Assembly (NCBI RefSeq): GCF_002288525.1
Contig: NZ_CP023068.1
Coordinates: forward strand, 310,001-374,000
Length of the DNA stretch: 64,000 bases
Direction of reading: 5' to 3'
Source of the DNA: Sinorhizobium sojae CCBAU 05684
GTDB lineage: Bacteria > Pseudomonadota > Alphaproteobacteria > Rhizobiales > Rhizobiaceae
The notes under the pieces were generated by a model. It worked only from the letters and a program-made list of their open reading frames with translations. It was not told the origin of the DNA and made no database searches. The position numbers and the translations under genes are program-made. This document shows positions 34,840-43,861 of this stretch, one piece after another. How positions within the stretch are numbered: the first letter of the stretch is position 1; every line of letters starts with the position of its first letter.

Positions 34840-35862
34840 ATGGACGGCGAACCGAAAGAGAGTGGGGACATTAGACGCCTGTCTTCGGTCACTCTGGCCG
34901 AGGTCGCCGAAGCCGCCGGGCTCGGCGAGAGCACCGTTTCACGTGTCCTGCGAAACGAAGGCTCCTTTTCCCGCAAAGCGCGGGCCCGCGTGATGGAAGC
35001 CGTCGAGCGGCTCGGCTACGTGCCAAACCGGATCGCCGGAACGCTCGCCTCCGCCGGCTCGCGTCTCGTCGCCTTTGTCATCCCCTCGCTGTCGAACATT
35101 GTTTTTCCCGACCTGTTGCGCGGCGCGAGCGGCGTGCTGGAGGCAAACCAGCACCAGGCTGTTTTCGCCGTTACCGATTACGATCCGGGGCGCGAAGAGG
35201 CGCTCGTCGCCGCCATGCTCGCCTGGCGGCCGACGGCGGTGGTGCTCGCGGGCTTCGAGCACAATGAGGGCACGCGCAAGATGCTGCGCGCGAGCGGCCG
35301 CCGGGTCGTGGAAGTGCTCGATCTGGACGGTGAGCCGGTGGACATCGCCGTCGGCTTTTCCAACCGCGCCGCCGGCCGGGAAAGCGCTGCGTTCCTGTTG
35401 AAGCGTGGCTATCGCCGCATCGGATATGTCGGCCATGATCTCGAGCGCGACACGCGCGCTGGGAAGCGCCATGCCGGCTTCTGCGCGGCGCTGGAAACGG
35501 CCGGTTTCCCACTTGTCGATCGGCAGATCAATGCAGGTCCCTCATCCGTCGAAAGCGGAAGACAGGGCTTGGAACAGCTGCTTGCACGATCGCCTGGTCT
35601 CGATGCCGTCTACTTCTCGAACGACGACATGGCGATCGGTGGCTATTTCCATTGTCTCGCGCGAGGAATTTCGATCCCCTCGCAATTGGCAATCTTCGGC
35701 TATAACGGCCTCGATATCGGTCGGGTAACGCCGCAGCCGCTATCCACCATCCGCACGCCCCGGGTGGTGACAGGGCAGGTGGCTGCCGAGCTCGTCGTTT
35801 CGAACGCGCCGCCGCAAATGGTCGACCTCGGTTTCGAACTCATCGAAGGCGCGACCGCCTGA
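34840..35862 (+). CDS. LacI/GntR-type transcriptional regulator of acid-sugar catabolism
   Basis: A 340-residue regulator. The LacI helix-turn-helix with hinge is at about 16-70 ('VTLAEVAEAAGLGESTVSRVLRNEGSFSRKARARVMEAVERLGYVPN'). The periplasmic-binding-protein-like effector domain follows ('LVAFVIPSLSNIVFPDLLRGA', 'VYFSNDDMAIGGYFHCLARGISIPSQLAIFGYNG'), close to the gluconate repressor GntR subgroup. It diverges from ltnD over two matching palindromes and precedes otnC by 17 bases. A four-carbon acid or its oxo form is the likely inducer, by context. Confidence 0.9.
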   Translation: MDGEPKESGDIRRLSSVTLAEVAEAAGLGESTVSRVLRNEGSFSRKARARVMEAVERLGYVPNRIAGTLASAGSRLVAFVIPSLSNIVFPDLLRGASGVLEANQHQAVFAVTDYDPGREEALVAAMLAWRPTAVVLAGFEHNEGTRKMLRASGRRVVEVLDLDGEPVDIAVGFSNRAAGRESAAFLLKRGYRRIGYVGHDLERDTRAGKRHAGFCAALETAGFPLVDRQINAGPSSVESGRQGLEQLLARSPGLDAVYFSNDDMAIGGYFHCLARGISIPSQLAIFGYNGLDIGRVTPQPLSTIRTPRVVTGQVAAELVVSNAPPQMVDLGFELIEGATA

Positions 35863-35879
35863 ACTCGAAAGGACCCACC

Positions 35880-36566
35880 ATGTCCGAGACGCGTCTGCGC
35901 GAGGATATCTGCCGCTACGGCCGCTCCCTCTTCGAGAGGGGGCTTACCCCGGGCTCCTCAGGCAACATATCGCTGCGCCTCGACGACGGCGGCTGGCTGG
36001 TGACGCCGACCAATGCCTCGCTCGGGTTCCTCGATCCCGCCCGTATTTCCCGACTCGACGCAGAAGGGCGGCTTGTTTCCGGCGACAAGCCGACGAAGGA
36101 GATCCCGCTGCACTCCGCCCTCTATGAGACGCGCGGTAGCGCGCGGGCGATCGTCCATCTGCACTCGACCCATGCGGTGGCGCTCACCATGCTGCCCGAA
36201 ATCGATCCGCGCGCGGCGCTGCCGCCGATGACGCCCTATTATCTGATGCGTGCCGGCGAAACGGCGCTCGTGCCCTATTATCGTCCCGGAGATCCGGCGG
36301 TTGCCGATGCGATCCGCGGACTGGCCGGCAAATACTCCTCCGTGCTGCTCGCCAATCACGGGCCGGTTGTTGGCGGCGAAAGTCTCGAGGCAGCGGTGTT
36401 CGCGACCGAGGAATTGGAGGAGACCGCAAAGCTCTACCTGCTGCTGCGCAACCTCAATCCGCGTTATCTGACCCCGGCGCAGGTCGATGATCTTGTGAAA
36501 ACTTTCGGGCTCGTGCTGCCTTCGCATCGGGACCACAAGGACCACCAAGACCACGATTACGAGTGA
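35880..36566 (+). CDS. otnC: 3-oxo-tetronate 4-phosphate decarboxylase (class II aldolase family)
   Basis: A 228-residue class II aldolase-like protein. 'GLTPGSSGNISLRLDDG', 'VTPTNASLGFLDP', 'GDKPTKEIPLH', metal ligands 'HLHSTHAVALT', and 'LLANHGPVVGG' follow the family order. OtnC decarboxylates 3-oxo-tetronate 4-phosphate to dihydroxyacetone phosphate, the end of the route. The last 13 residues, HRDHKDHQDHDYE, form a His/Asp repeat tail that the family does not usually have. Confidence 0.9.
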   Translation: MSETRLREDICRYGRSLFERGLTPGSSGNISLRLDDGGWLVTPTNASLGFLDPARISRLDAEGRLVSGDKPTKEIPLHSALYETRGSARAIVHLHSTHAVALTMLPEIDPRAALPPMTPYYLMRAGETALVPYYRPGDPAVADAIRGLAGKYSSVLLANHGPVVGGESLEAAVFATEELEETAKLYLLLRNLNPRYLTPAQVDDLVKTFGLVLPSHRDHKDHQDHDYE

Positions 36567-36676
36567 GCGGACCGTTTGGTCATCATGCACTGCAAACGAC
36601 GACGCAGCATTTTTGTTGCGGCGCGGCATCGAAGAGGGGTTGACCGAACGCCCGCTTCGGCCATCTATTCATCACA

Positions 36677-36705
36677 CTGATCTGGTGGACCAACCAGTGG
36701 ATCAG
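36677..36705. promoter_or_regulatory. Nested inverted repeat, candidate GntR/FadR operator
   Basis: CTGAT...ATCAG flanks CTGGT-N6-ACCAG, with an inner TGGT-GG-ACCA. FadR-type operators are of the TGGTC-N-GACCA kind. The repeat ends 2 bases before the GGGAGG ribosome site of the regulator gene, so occupancy would block its own expression. Confidence 0.6.
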
Positions 36706-36720
36706 TGGGAGGCGGTGAGA

Positions 36721-37503
36721 GTGAACGGCAGTCCAATCCTCACGCAGATGCCGAAGGTTGGCCGGAGCCTTGAGCGCCGGACTGCGCGCGAGGTGATTGC
36801 CGACAAGCTGATGGTGCTGGTCGCGACCAACATGCTGCGGCCGGGCGACGAACTGCCGGGCGAACGGGAACTCGCAAGCGTGCTCCACGTCAGCCGCGAG
36901 ACGGTTCGCGGCGCGATCCAGACGCTTGCAGCGCGCGGCATCATAGAGGTGTCCCAGGGCAGCCGCAGCCGCGTCGCCAACGTCGACCTCAGCCATTTGC
37001 CCGTGACGATCGCCTCGCCCAATGCGATCGACAGCTACGACCTCGAAGACGTCCATGCAGCTCGCCTTCACATCGAGCTGAAGGTGGTGGGCGATGCCGC
37101 CGAGAACATGGATGAAGAAGCGCTGCGCAAGCTCGAAAGCCTGTTGGAAACGCAGAGGCTCTGCGGCAACGATCCAATGCGCTTCCTCATCTGCGACCGT
37201 GAATTCCATGTGGCGATCTATCGGGCCTGTGGCAATCCGCTTCTGTCGGACTTCGTCACCGATCTCTACACGTACATGATGGATTATCGCCGCAGCGCCA
37301 TGTCTCGGCCGGGCGCAATCGAGGCGAGCTATAAGGATCACAGCGAGATCGTCGAAGGCCTTCGGCAACGGGACCGAGAGGCAGTCGTTGCGGCTTTCCG
37401 CCATCATCTCATGCGCATCTATCAGACCACCAAGGACCTGCTCGTCAAAGGCGCTGCGAGCGGCAGGAAGCAGAAGCACAAGGGAACGCTCAACCCGGAT
37501 TGA
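36721..37503 (+). CDS. GntR-family (FadR subgroup) transcriptional regulator
   Basis: A 260-residue regulator: winged helix (about 12-85, 'RRTAREVIADKLMVLVATNMLRPGDELPGERELASVLHVSRETVRGAIQTLAARGIIEV') and FCD effector domain (about 105-240, 'FLICDREFHVAIYRACGNPLLSDFVTDLY') with metal-binding His residues. The GTG at 36721 is chosen because GGGAGG stands 8 bases upstream; GTG at 36715 is too near, and an ATG at 36613 would read through the palindrome. It precedes denD by 37 bases and probably controls the downstream denD/transporter genes. Confidence 0.87.
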   Translation: MNGSPILTQMPKVGRSLERRTAREVIADKLMVLVATNMLRPGDELPGERELASVLHVSRETVRGAIQTLAARGIIEVSQGSRSRVANVDLSHLPVTIASPNAIDSYDLEDVHAARLHIELKVVGDAAENMDEEALRKLESLLETQRLCGNDPMRFLICDREFHVAIYRACGNPLLSDFVTDLYTYMMDYRRSAMSRPGAIEASYKDHSEIVEGLRQRDREAVVAAFRHHLMRIYQTTKDLLVKGAASGRKQKHKGTLNPD

Positions 37504-37540
37504 TCCGGACTGTGGCCGAACAGGAGGAGGTTCGCCGCGA

Positions 37541-38524
37541 ATGCACGTCATGATCATCGGTGCGGCCGGCATGATCGGCCGAAAACTCGTCGAAAGGCTG
37601 GCCGTGGCGCCGGCTGCGCTCGGTCATGAGATCACGCACTTGACACTGGTGGACGTGGTCGAACCGGAGACTCCGGCAACGCTTTCCGCAATTTCCGCGA
37701 CGCTTGCAATCGATCTCTCGTCGGAGGGTGGCGCCGAGCGGCTCGTCGCCGCGCGGCCCGACGTGATCTTCCATCTGGCGGCAATCGTCTCCGGCGAGGC
37801 GGAGGCGGATTTCGACAAGGGCTACCGTGTCAATCTCGACGGCACCCGGGCGCTGTTCGAGGCGATCCGCCAGGAAGGTCGACGCGAGCGCTACGCGCCG
37901 CGCGTCATCTTCGCCTCGTCGATCGCCGTCTTCGGCCAGCCGTTCCCGGAGAGGATCGGAGACGAGTTCTTCACGACCCCGCTGACGAGCTATGGAACGC
38001 AGAAGGCCATTTGCGAGCTGCTGCTGGCCGACTATACGCGGCGCGGCTTCTTTGACGGAATAGGCATCCGCTTGCCGACCATCTGCATTCGCCCCGGCGC
38101 GCCGAACAAGGCGGCTTCCGGTTTCTTCTCCAACATTCTGCGCGAACCGCTCGCCGGCAATGAGGCGGTGCTGCCGGTCGACGAAAACGTCCGGCACTGG
38201 TTTGCAAGCCCGCGCTCGGCCGTCGGATTTTTCGTCCATGCGACGCGCCTGGATACCAGTCGCATCGGGCCGCGGCGCAACCTCACCATGCCGGGCCTGT
38301 CAGCGCTGGTCGGCGAAGAGATCGAAGCGCTCGGGCGCATTGCGGGAGCGAAGGCCGTCAGACTCATCCGTCACGAACCGGATCCGGTCATCCGCGCGAT
38401 CGTCGCCGGCTGGCCAACCAATTTCGACGCACGTCGGGCTCGCGAACTCGGCTTCACCGCCGAGGCGAGTTTCGACGAGATCATCCGCATTCATATCGAG
38501 GACGAACTCGGGGGTAAGATCTGA
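37541..38524 (+). CDS. denD: D-erythronate dehydrogenase
   Basis: A 327-residue extended SDR/epimerase-family enzyme. '[17 protein letters not shown]' is the nucleotide motif (GxxGxxG); '[25 protein letters not shown]', 'FASSIAVFG' and the catalytic '[10 protein letters not shown]' (Tyr-x3-Lys) follow. The sequence is close to DenD as known from the four-carbon acid-sugar pathway: D-erythronate to 2-oxo-erythronate. AGGAGGAGG precedes the ATG. It is a neighbour of otnC/otnI/otnK, which process its product. Confidence 0.9.
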   Translation: MHVMIIGAAGMIGRKLVERLAVAPAALGHEITHLTLVDVVEPETPATLSAISATLAIDLSSEGGAERLVAARPDVIFHLAAIVSGEAEADFDKGYRVNLDGTRALFEAIRQEGRRERYAPRVIFASSIAVFGQPFPERIGDEFFTTPLTSYGTQKAICELLLADYTRRGFFDGIGIRLPTICIRPGAPNKAASGFFSNILREPLAGNEAVLPVDENVRHWFASPRSAVGFFVHATRLDTSRIGPRRNLTMPGLSALVGEEIEALGRIAGAKAVRLIRHEPDPVIRAIVAGWPTNFDARRARELGFTAEASFDEIIRIHIEDELGGKI

Positions 38525-38525
38525 A

Positions 38526-39302
38526 ATGGCACAGGGGAACCGGTCGGGCGAGGGGAAGATTGCACTTGTGACGGGTGGCGGCACCGGTATCGGACGCGGC
38601 ATCGCCACGGCGTTGAGCGCCGAGCACTATGCCCTCGTCATTACCGGGCGCCGCGCGGACGTTTTGCAGGCGTCGGCTCAGGAGATCGCGGCCGGAACCG
38701 GCGGCACAGTCCGCGCTGTTCCCTGCGACGTCGGAGATCCAGGCCAGGTGGCGGCGCTTTTCGAGACGATCCGCCGGGAGTTTGGCCGGCTCGACCTGCT
38801 CGTCAACAATGCGGGCTCCACTGTGCCGCCGGTGCCGCTCGAGGAGGTGAGCTTCGACCAGTGGAGCGGGATCCTCGCCGCGAACCTGACGGGTGCCTTT
38901 CTCTGCACCCAACAGGCTTTTCGGCTGATGAAGGCGCAGGATCCGCGCGGGGGGCGCATCATTAACAATGGCTCGATTTCGGCGACGACGCCGAGGCCCA
39001 ACTCCGCGCCCTATACGGCGACGAAGCACGCGATTACCGGTCTCACCAAATCGACCGCACTCGACGGGCGGCCCTTCGGCATCGCCTGCGGCCAGATCGA
39101 TATCGGCAATGCTGCAACCGACATGACGCAAAAGATGAGCAGCGGCGTGCTGCAGGCCAATGGCGAGATCGCTTCCGAGCCGACCATTCCGGTCAAGCAC
39201 GTCGCCGAGGCCGTCGTCTACATGGCCGGGCTGCCGCTCTCGGCCAATGTCCTGACGATGACGGTGATGGCGACGAAAATGCCGCTGGTCGGCCGCGGAT
39301 AG
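38526..39302 (+). CDS. Short-chain dehydrogenase/reductase
   Basis: A 258-residue classical SDR: '[18 protein letters not shown]' for NAD(P), 'LVNNAG', Ser in '[17 protein letters not shown]' and the 'YTATKHA' Tyr-x3-Lys active site. It starts 1 base after the denD stop. Operon membership suggests oxidation or reduction of a sugar acid or sugar before it enters the tetronate pathway; no specific substrate can be named. Confidence 0.87.
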   Translation: MAQGNRSGEGKIALVTGGGTGIGRGIATALSAEHYALVITGRRADVLQASAQEIAAGTGGTVRAVPCDVGDPGQVAALFETIRREFGRLDLLVNNAGSTVPPVPLEEVSFDQWSGILAANLTGAFLCTQQAFRLMKAQDPRGGRIINNGSISATTPRPNSAPYTATKHAITGLTKSTALDGRPFGIACGQIDIGNAATDMTQKMSSGVLQANGEIASEPTIPVKHVAEAVVYMAGLPLSANVLTMTVMATKMPLVGRG

Positions 39303-39389
39303 CGGTCAAAGCCTTCCGCCCGCCCTATATCTCTCAGCGGCGGGAGGTGGGGCGACCGCGGAAAGAATAAGGTCCTGGGAGGAGCGTAA

Positions 39390-40457
39390 ATGGCAGGCGT
39401 GGATTTTGTCGATGTCAGGAAGTCCTTCGGAGCTTTCCCGGTCATCAAGGGCGTGAATATCGAGATCGAGGATGGCGAGTTCGTCATTCTCGTCGGCCCG
39501 TCCGGCTGCGGAAAGTCGACCCTGCTCCGGATGTTGGCCGGGCTCGAAAACATTACCGCTGGCGAGATCCGCATCGGCAACCGCGTCGTCAATCGGCTGC
39601 CGCCGAAGGACCGCGATATCGCCATGGTGTTCCAAAACTACGCCCTCTACCCGCATATGACGGTCCGAGACAACATGGCCTTCTCGCTGATGCTGAAAGG
39701 ATCGGCGAGGGGGGACATCGACAAGAGCGTCGGCGCGGCCGCTGACATTCTCGGTCTGTCGAGGCTGCTCGACCGCTATCCGCGCCAACTCTCCGGCGGG
39801 CAGCGCCAGCGCGTCGCGATGGGGCGCGCGATCGTGCGCGATCCGCAGGTATTCCTCTTTGACGAGCCGCTGTCGAACCTCGACGCGAAGCTGCGTGTCG
39901 CCATGCGGGCAGAAATCAAGGAACTGCACCAGCGCCTGAAGACGACGACGGTTTACGTCACCCACGATCAGATCGAGGCGATGACCATGGCCGACAAGAT
40001 CGTTGTCATGCATGACGGCATCGTCGAGCAGATCGGCGCTCCGCTCGACCTTTATGATCAGCCGGCCAATCTTTTCGTCGCCGGCTTCATCGGCTCGCCG
40101 GCGATGAACATGCTCAACGGCCGCCTCGATGCGAATAATCCTAACGCCTTCTTGTCGGTGGACGGCACGGCTCTGCCAGTAGCGCGCCCTGCCGCCGCGG
40201 CACGAGGGCGCAATCTCATCTATGGCCTCAGGCCCGAGTACCTGTCCCTCGATCCGAACGGATTGCCGGCCGAGGTCGTGGTGATCGAGCCGACCGGCTA
40301 CGAGACGCAAATGATCGTGAAACTCGGCGGCGCGGAGGTGACCGGTGTGTTCCGAGAACGCGTCAACGCCAGGCCCGGCGAGACGATCCGTTTAGCGATC
40401 GACAGCCAGCATGTTCACCTGTTCGACGCCGAAACCGGGCGGCGACTGATCGATTGA
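39390..40457 (+). CDS. Sugar ABC transporter ATPase (UgpC/MalK type)
   Basis: A 355-residue ATPase: Walker A 'GPSGCGKST', Q loop '[14 protein letters not shown]', signature 'LSGGQRQRV', Walker B '[12 protein letters not shown]', H loop '[15 protein letters not shown]', then the C-terminal OB/TOBE regulatory domain (about 240-355, '[28 protein letters not shown]'). GGGAGGAGCG precedes the ATG. It energises the importer encoded by the next three genes. Placement after denD suggests a four-carbon acid sugar or its precursor as substrate. Confidence 0.92.
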   Translation: MAGVDFVDVRKSFGAFPVIKGVNIEIEDGEFVILVGPSGCGKSTLLRMLAGLENITAGEIRIGNRVVNRLPPKDRDIAMVFQNYALYPHMTVRDNMAFSLMLKGSARGDIDKSVGAAADILGLSRLLDRYPRQLSGGQRQRVAMGRAIVRDPQVFLFDEPLSNLDAKLRVAMRAEIKELHQRLKTTTVYVTHDQIEAMTMADKIVVMHDGIVEQIGAPLDLYDQPANLFVAGFIGSPAMNMLNGRLDANNPNAFLSVDGTALPVARPAAAARGRNLIYGLRPEYLSLDPNGLPAEVVVIEPTGYETQMIVKLGGAEVTGVFRERVNARPGETIRLAIDSQHVHLFDAETGRRLID

Positions 40458-40507
40458 AGCCGTGCGGCCGACGGGGAGGGGGAGGAGCCCTCCTCGATTT
40501 GCACGGG

Positions 40508-40535
40508 CGATGCCCCGGCGATGTGCCGGGCATCG
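40508..40535 (+). terminator. Stem-loop between ATPase and receptor genes
   Basis: CGATGCCCCGGC, a 5-base loop and GCCGGGCATCG pair with one bulged C. The structure lies 50 bases past the ATPase stop and 70 bases before the receptor start, without a U-tract, so it is more likely attenuating or stabilising than terminating. Confidence 0.45.
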
Positions 40536-40604
40536 GGTGCATTCGTCAAGCGGGGCGGCGGATGCGGGAAGAAGATGCTCCCGCTGAATGAAGGAGGAGT
40601 ACCA

Positions 40605-41915
40605 ATGCCGATAAAGAGACGTGATTTCCTCGCAGGTTCCGCGGCGCTCGCGGGCATGGCCGGGCTTCCGCTCAGCGCTCGCCCGTCCTTCGCGCAAGCA
40701 GAGCCGACCTATACGCCCGAGGAGGGTGCAAGCCTCAGGCTGCTGAGATGGGCCCCCTTCGTCCAGGGCGACGAAGATGCTTGGCTTGCCAATACCAAGA
40801 AGTTCACCGAGGCGACCGGCGTCGAGGTGCGCATCGACAAGGAGAGCTGGGAGGACATTCGCCCGAAGGCAGCCGTCGCCGCCAATGTCGGCTCCGGACC
40901 CGACATGGTGTTGTGCTGGTTTGACGATGCGCATCAATATCCCGACAAGCTCGTCGAGCTGACGGAGCTCGCCAACTATCTCGGCGACAAATATGGCGGC
41001 TGGTACGATGGCCTGAAGGGCTATGCGACCCGGGACGGCAAGTTCATCGCCATGCCGCTGACCGCGATCGGCAACGCCGTCTGCTATCGCGACAGCCACA
41101 TGAAAGCCGCCGGATTCAGCGAATTCCCCGAGGACACGGCAGGCTTCCTCGAGCTCTGCAAGGCGATGAAGGCCAAGGGAACCCCGGCCGGCTTCCCGCA
41201 CGGCAAGGCCGTCGGCGACGGCAACAACTATGCCCATTGGCTGCTCTGGAGCCATGGCGGCAAGATGGTCGACGAGGACGGTAAAGTCACCATCAACAGC
41301 CCCGAGACGCTGGCCGCGATCAACTATGCCAAGCAGCTTTACGAGACCTTTATTCCGGGAACCGAAAGCTGGCTCGACATCAACAACAACCGCGCCTTCC
41401 TCGCCGGTCAGATATCACTGACGGCGAACGGCGTATCGCTCTACTATGCTGCCAAAAAGGACCCGGCGCTTGCGGAGATTGCGGAAGATCTCCGTTCGAC
41501 CAACTTCCCGATCGGGCCGGTCGGGCAAAGCGTCGAGCTTCACCAGACGAGCTCTATCCTGCTCTTCAACCATAGCAAATATCCGGAAGCGGCCAAGGCC
41601 TACATCAAGTTCATGATGGAGGGCGATCAGATGAACGCCTGGATCGAAGGGTCCAGCGCCTATTGCTGCCAGCCGCTGAAGGCCTTTGCCGACAACCCGA
41701 TCTGGACCGCGGATCCGATCCACGCGCCCTATGCGAAGGCCTCCGAAACCTTGCGGCCAAACGGCTATGCCGGACCGCTCGGCTATGCTTCCGCCGGCGT
41801 GATGGCAGACTACGTGCTGGTCGACATGTTCGCCGCGGCGGTGACCGGTCAGATGACGCCGGAAGAGGCGATGGCGGAAGCGGAGCGGCGGGCAAACCGC
41901 TACTATCGCGTCTAG
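40605..41915 (+). CDS. Extracellular solute-binding protein, sugar ABC transporter (Tat-exported)
   Basis: A 436-residue family 1 solute-binding protein. The N terminus MPIKRRDFLAGSAALAGMAG is a twin-arginine signal (RRDFL) with cleavage near 'SARPSFAQA'. The mature part has 'VLCWFDDAHQYPDKLVELTELANYLG', 'HGKAVGDGNNYAHWLLWSHGGKM' and 'GPLGYASAGVMADYVLVDMFAAAVTGQMTPEEAM'. AAGGAGGAG precedes the ATG at 40605; a longer in-frame start would break the Tat signal. It is the receptor for the two permeases that follow. Confidence 0.92.
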   Translation: MPIKRRDFLAGSAALAGMAGLPLSARPSFAQAEPTYTPEEGASLRLLRWAPFVQGDEDAWLANTKKFTEATGVEVRIDKESWEDIRPKAAVAANVGSGPDMVLCWFDDAHQYPDKLVELTELANYLGDKYGGWYDGLKGYATRDGKFIAMPLTAIGNAVCYRDSHMKAAGFSEFPEDTAGFLELCKAMKAKGTPAGFPHGKAVGDGNNYAHWLLWSHGGKMVDEDGKVTINSPETLAAINYAKQLYETFIPGTESWLDINNNRAFLAGQISLTANGVSLYYAAKKDPALAEIAEDLRSTNFPIGPVGQSVELHQTSSILLFNHSKYPEAAKAYIKFMMEGDQMNAWIEGSSAYCCQPLKAFADNPIWTADPIHAPYAKASETLRPNGYAGPLGYASAGVMADYVLVDMFAAAVTGQMTPEEAMAEAERRANRYYRV

Positions 41916-41925
41916 CGATCGGGCG

Positions 41926-41945
41926 GCGGCGGTGAAAACCGCCGC
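41926..41945 (+). other. GAAA-tetraloop hairpin after the receptor gene
   Basis: GCGGCGGT-GAAA-ACCGCCGC is a perfect 8-base-pair stem closed by a GNRA tetraloop, 11 bases after the receptor stop. It is well placed to block 3' exonucleases and keep receptor mRNA more abundant than permease mRNA. Confidence 0.6.
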
Positions 41946-42007
41946 GACACGCAAAGGCGTCGGCGGCTGTGCCTGCCGACGCAATTCACTTCAGCCGGAG
42001 AAGACCG

Positions 42008-42940
42008 ATGTCCCTCACGTCGTCCGAGAAGCCGCCAGGCGCAATAGCGTCGCTGATGCAGAACAACAATGTGCTCGGCCTCCTGTTCATGCTGCCGGCC
42101 GCCGTCTTCCTTATCTGCTTCTTGACCTATCCTCTGGGCCTCGGCGTCTGGCTCGGCTTCACCGATACGCGCATCGGTCGCGACGGCATCTTCATCGGCC
42201 TTGAGAACTACGTATTCCTGGCGCGGGATTCGGTCTTCTGGCTCTCGGTGTTCAACACACTTCTCTACACTTTCGTGGCGTCGATCCTGAAGTTCGTGCT
42301 GGGCCTCTGGCTGGCGCTGTTGCTCAACGAGAACCTGCCGTACAAATCCTTCTTCCGCGCGATCGTTCTTCTGCCCTGGGTCGTGCCGACGGTGCTCTCG
42401 GCGCTTGCCTTCTGGTGGATCTACGATTCGCAATTTTCGATCATTTCCTGGTCGCTGATGCAGCTCGGCCTGATCGACGCGCCGATCAACTTCCTCGGCG
42501 ATCCGACCAATGCGCGCGCTTCGGTCATTGCCGCCAATGTCTGGCGCGGCATCCCCTTCGTCGCGATCTCGCTGCTTGCCGGCCTTCAGACGATCCCGCC
42601 GTCGCTGCAGGAGGCGGCCTCCCTCGACGGGGCCACGAGTTGGCAGCGCTTCCGCTTCGTCACGCTCCCGATGCTGACGCCGATCATCGCCGTGGTGATG
42701 ACCTTCTCGGTGCTTTTCACTTTCACCGATTTCCAGCTCATCTACGTCCTCACCAGGGGAGGCCCTGTGAATGCGACGCACCTGATGGCGACGCTTTCGT
42801 TCCAGCGCGGCATTCCGGGCGGCCAGCTCGGCGAAGGGGCGGCGATTGCCGTCGCGATGATCCCCTTCCTGCTCGCTGCGATCATGTTCAGCTTCTTCGG
42901 GCTGCAACGCCGGAAGTGGCAGCAGGGCGGCCAGGATTGA
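42008..42940 (+). CDS. Sugar ABC transporter permease 1 (MalF/UgpA type)
   Basis: A 310-residue permease with six membrane segments, starting at about residue 20 ('VLGLLFMLPAAVFLICFLTYPLGLGVWLG'). The cytoplasmic EAA loop is 'LQEAASLDGATSWQRFRFVTLPMLTPI' (about 200-225). The ATG at 42008 follows GGAGAAGACCG; an earlier in-frame ATG (41969) reads through the hairpin region and is less likely. It pairs with permease 2. Confidence 0.92.
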   Translation: MSLTSSEKPPGAIASLMQNNNVLGLLFMLPAAVFLICFLTYPLGLGVWLGFTDTRIGRDGIFIGLENYVFLARDSVFWLSVFNTLLYTFVASILKFVLGLWLALLLNENLPYKSFFRAIVLLPWVVPTVLSALAFWWIYDSQFSIISWSLMQLGLIDAPINFLGDPTNARASVIAANVWRGIPFVAISLLAGLQTIPPSLQEAASLDGATSWQRFRFVTLPMLTPIIAVVMTFSVLFTFTDFQLIYVLTRGGPVNATHLMATLSFQRGIPGGQLGEGAAIAVAMIPFLLAAIMFSFFGLQRRKWQQGGQD

Positions 42941-42953
42941 GCGGGAGGGGACA

Positions 42954-43856
42954 ATGAACACCACCATGACGAAAATCGAAGACGAGGTCCTCACCGATAC
43001 CGCCGAGGGCATGAGCTATCTGAACCGCCTGCCGCGAAGGATCGTCGTGCTATACCTGCCGATGGCCGTCTTCGTCTTCGTGCTGCTCTTTCCGTTCTAC
43101 TGGATGGCGATCACCGCGATCAAACCGAATGCACAGCTGACGGACTATAACAATTACAGCCCCTTCTGGGTGGTGGGGCCGACGCTCGACCATATTAAAT
43201 ACCTGCTTTTCGAGACCTCCTATCCGGGGTGGCTGTGGAACACGATGCTGGTGGCCATCGGTTCGACGATCCTATCGCTGGCCGCCTCGATTTTCGCGGC
43301 CTACGCAATCGAACGGGTGCGCTTCACCGGCGCGCGGCCGGTCGGGCTGATGATCTTCCTCGCCTATCTGGTGCCGCCGTCGATCCTTTTCATCCCGCTT
43401 GCCTTCATCGTCTTCAAGTTCGGCATCTATGATTCCAAGCTGGCATTGATCTTCACCTATCCGACCTTCCTCATTCCCTTCTGCACCTGGCTGCTGATGG
43501 GCTATTTTCGCTCGATCCCCTTCGAGCTTGAGGAGAGCGCGCTTGTGGACGGCGCGTCGCGCTGGCAGATCCTCGTCAAGATCATCCTGCCGCTTGCCGT
43601 CCCGGGACTGATATCGGCCGGCATCTTCGCCTTCACGCTCTCCTGGAACGAGTTCATCTATGCTCTGACCTTCATCCAGTCGTCGGAAAACAAGACCGTG
43701 CCTGTCGGCGTGCTGACGGAACTCGTACGCGGCGATGTCTTCGAATGGGGCGCGCTGATGGCGGGCGCACTCTTCGGCTCGCTGCCCGTCGTCATCCTCT
43801 ATTCGTTCTTCGTCGACTACTACGTGTCGTCGATGACTGGTGCGGTGAAGGAGTGA
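42954..43856 (+). CDS. Sugar ABC transporter permease 2 (MalG/UgpE type)
   Basis: A 300-residue permease with six membrane segments and EAA loop 'ELEESALVDGASRWQILVKIILPLAVPG' (about 195-220). The second segment pair is around 'LYLPMAVFVFVLLFPFYWMAITAIKP'. AGGGGAC precedes the ATG, 13 bases after permease 1. It is the last gene of the acid-sugar/importer run; a convergent gene ends 5 bases further on. Confidence 0.92.
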   Translation: MNTTMTKIEDEVLTDTAEGMSYLNRLPRRIVVLYLPMAVFVFVLLFPFYWMAITAIKPNAQLTDYNNYSPFWVVGPTLDHIKYLLFETSYPGWLWNTMLVAIGSTILSLAASIFAAYAIERVRFTGARPVGLMIFLAYLVPPSILFIPLAFIVFKFGIYDSKLALIFTYPTFLIPFCTWLLMGYFRSIPFELEESALVDGASRWQILVKIILPLAVPGLISAGIFAFTLSWNEFIYALTFIQSSENKTVPVGVLTELVRGDVFEWGALMAGALFGSLPVVILYSFFVDYYVSSMTGAVKE

Positions 43857-43861
43857 CGCCG

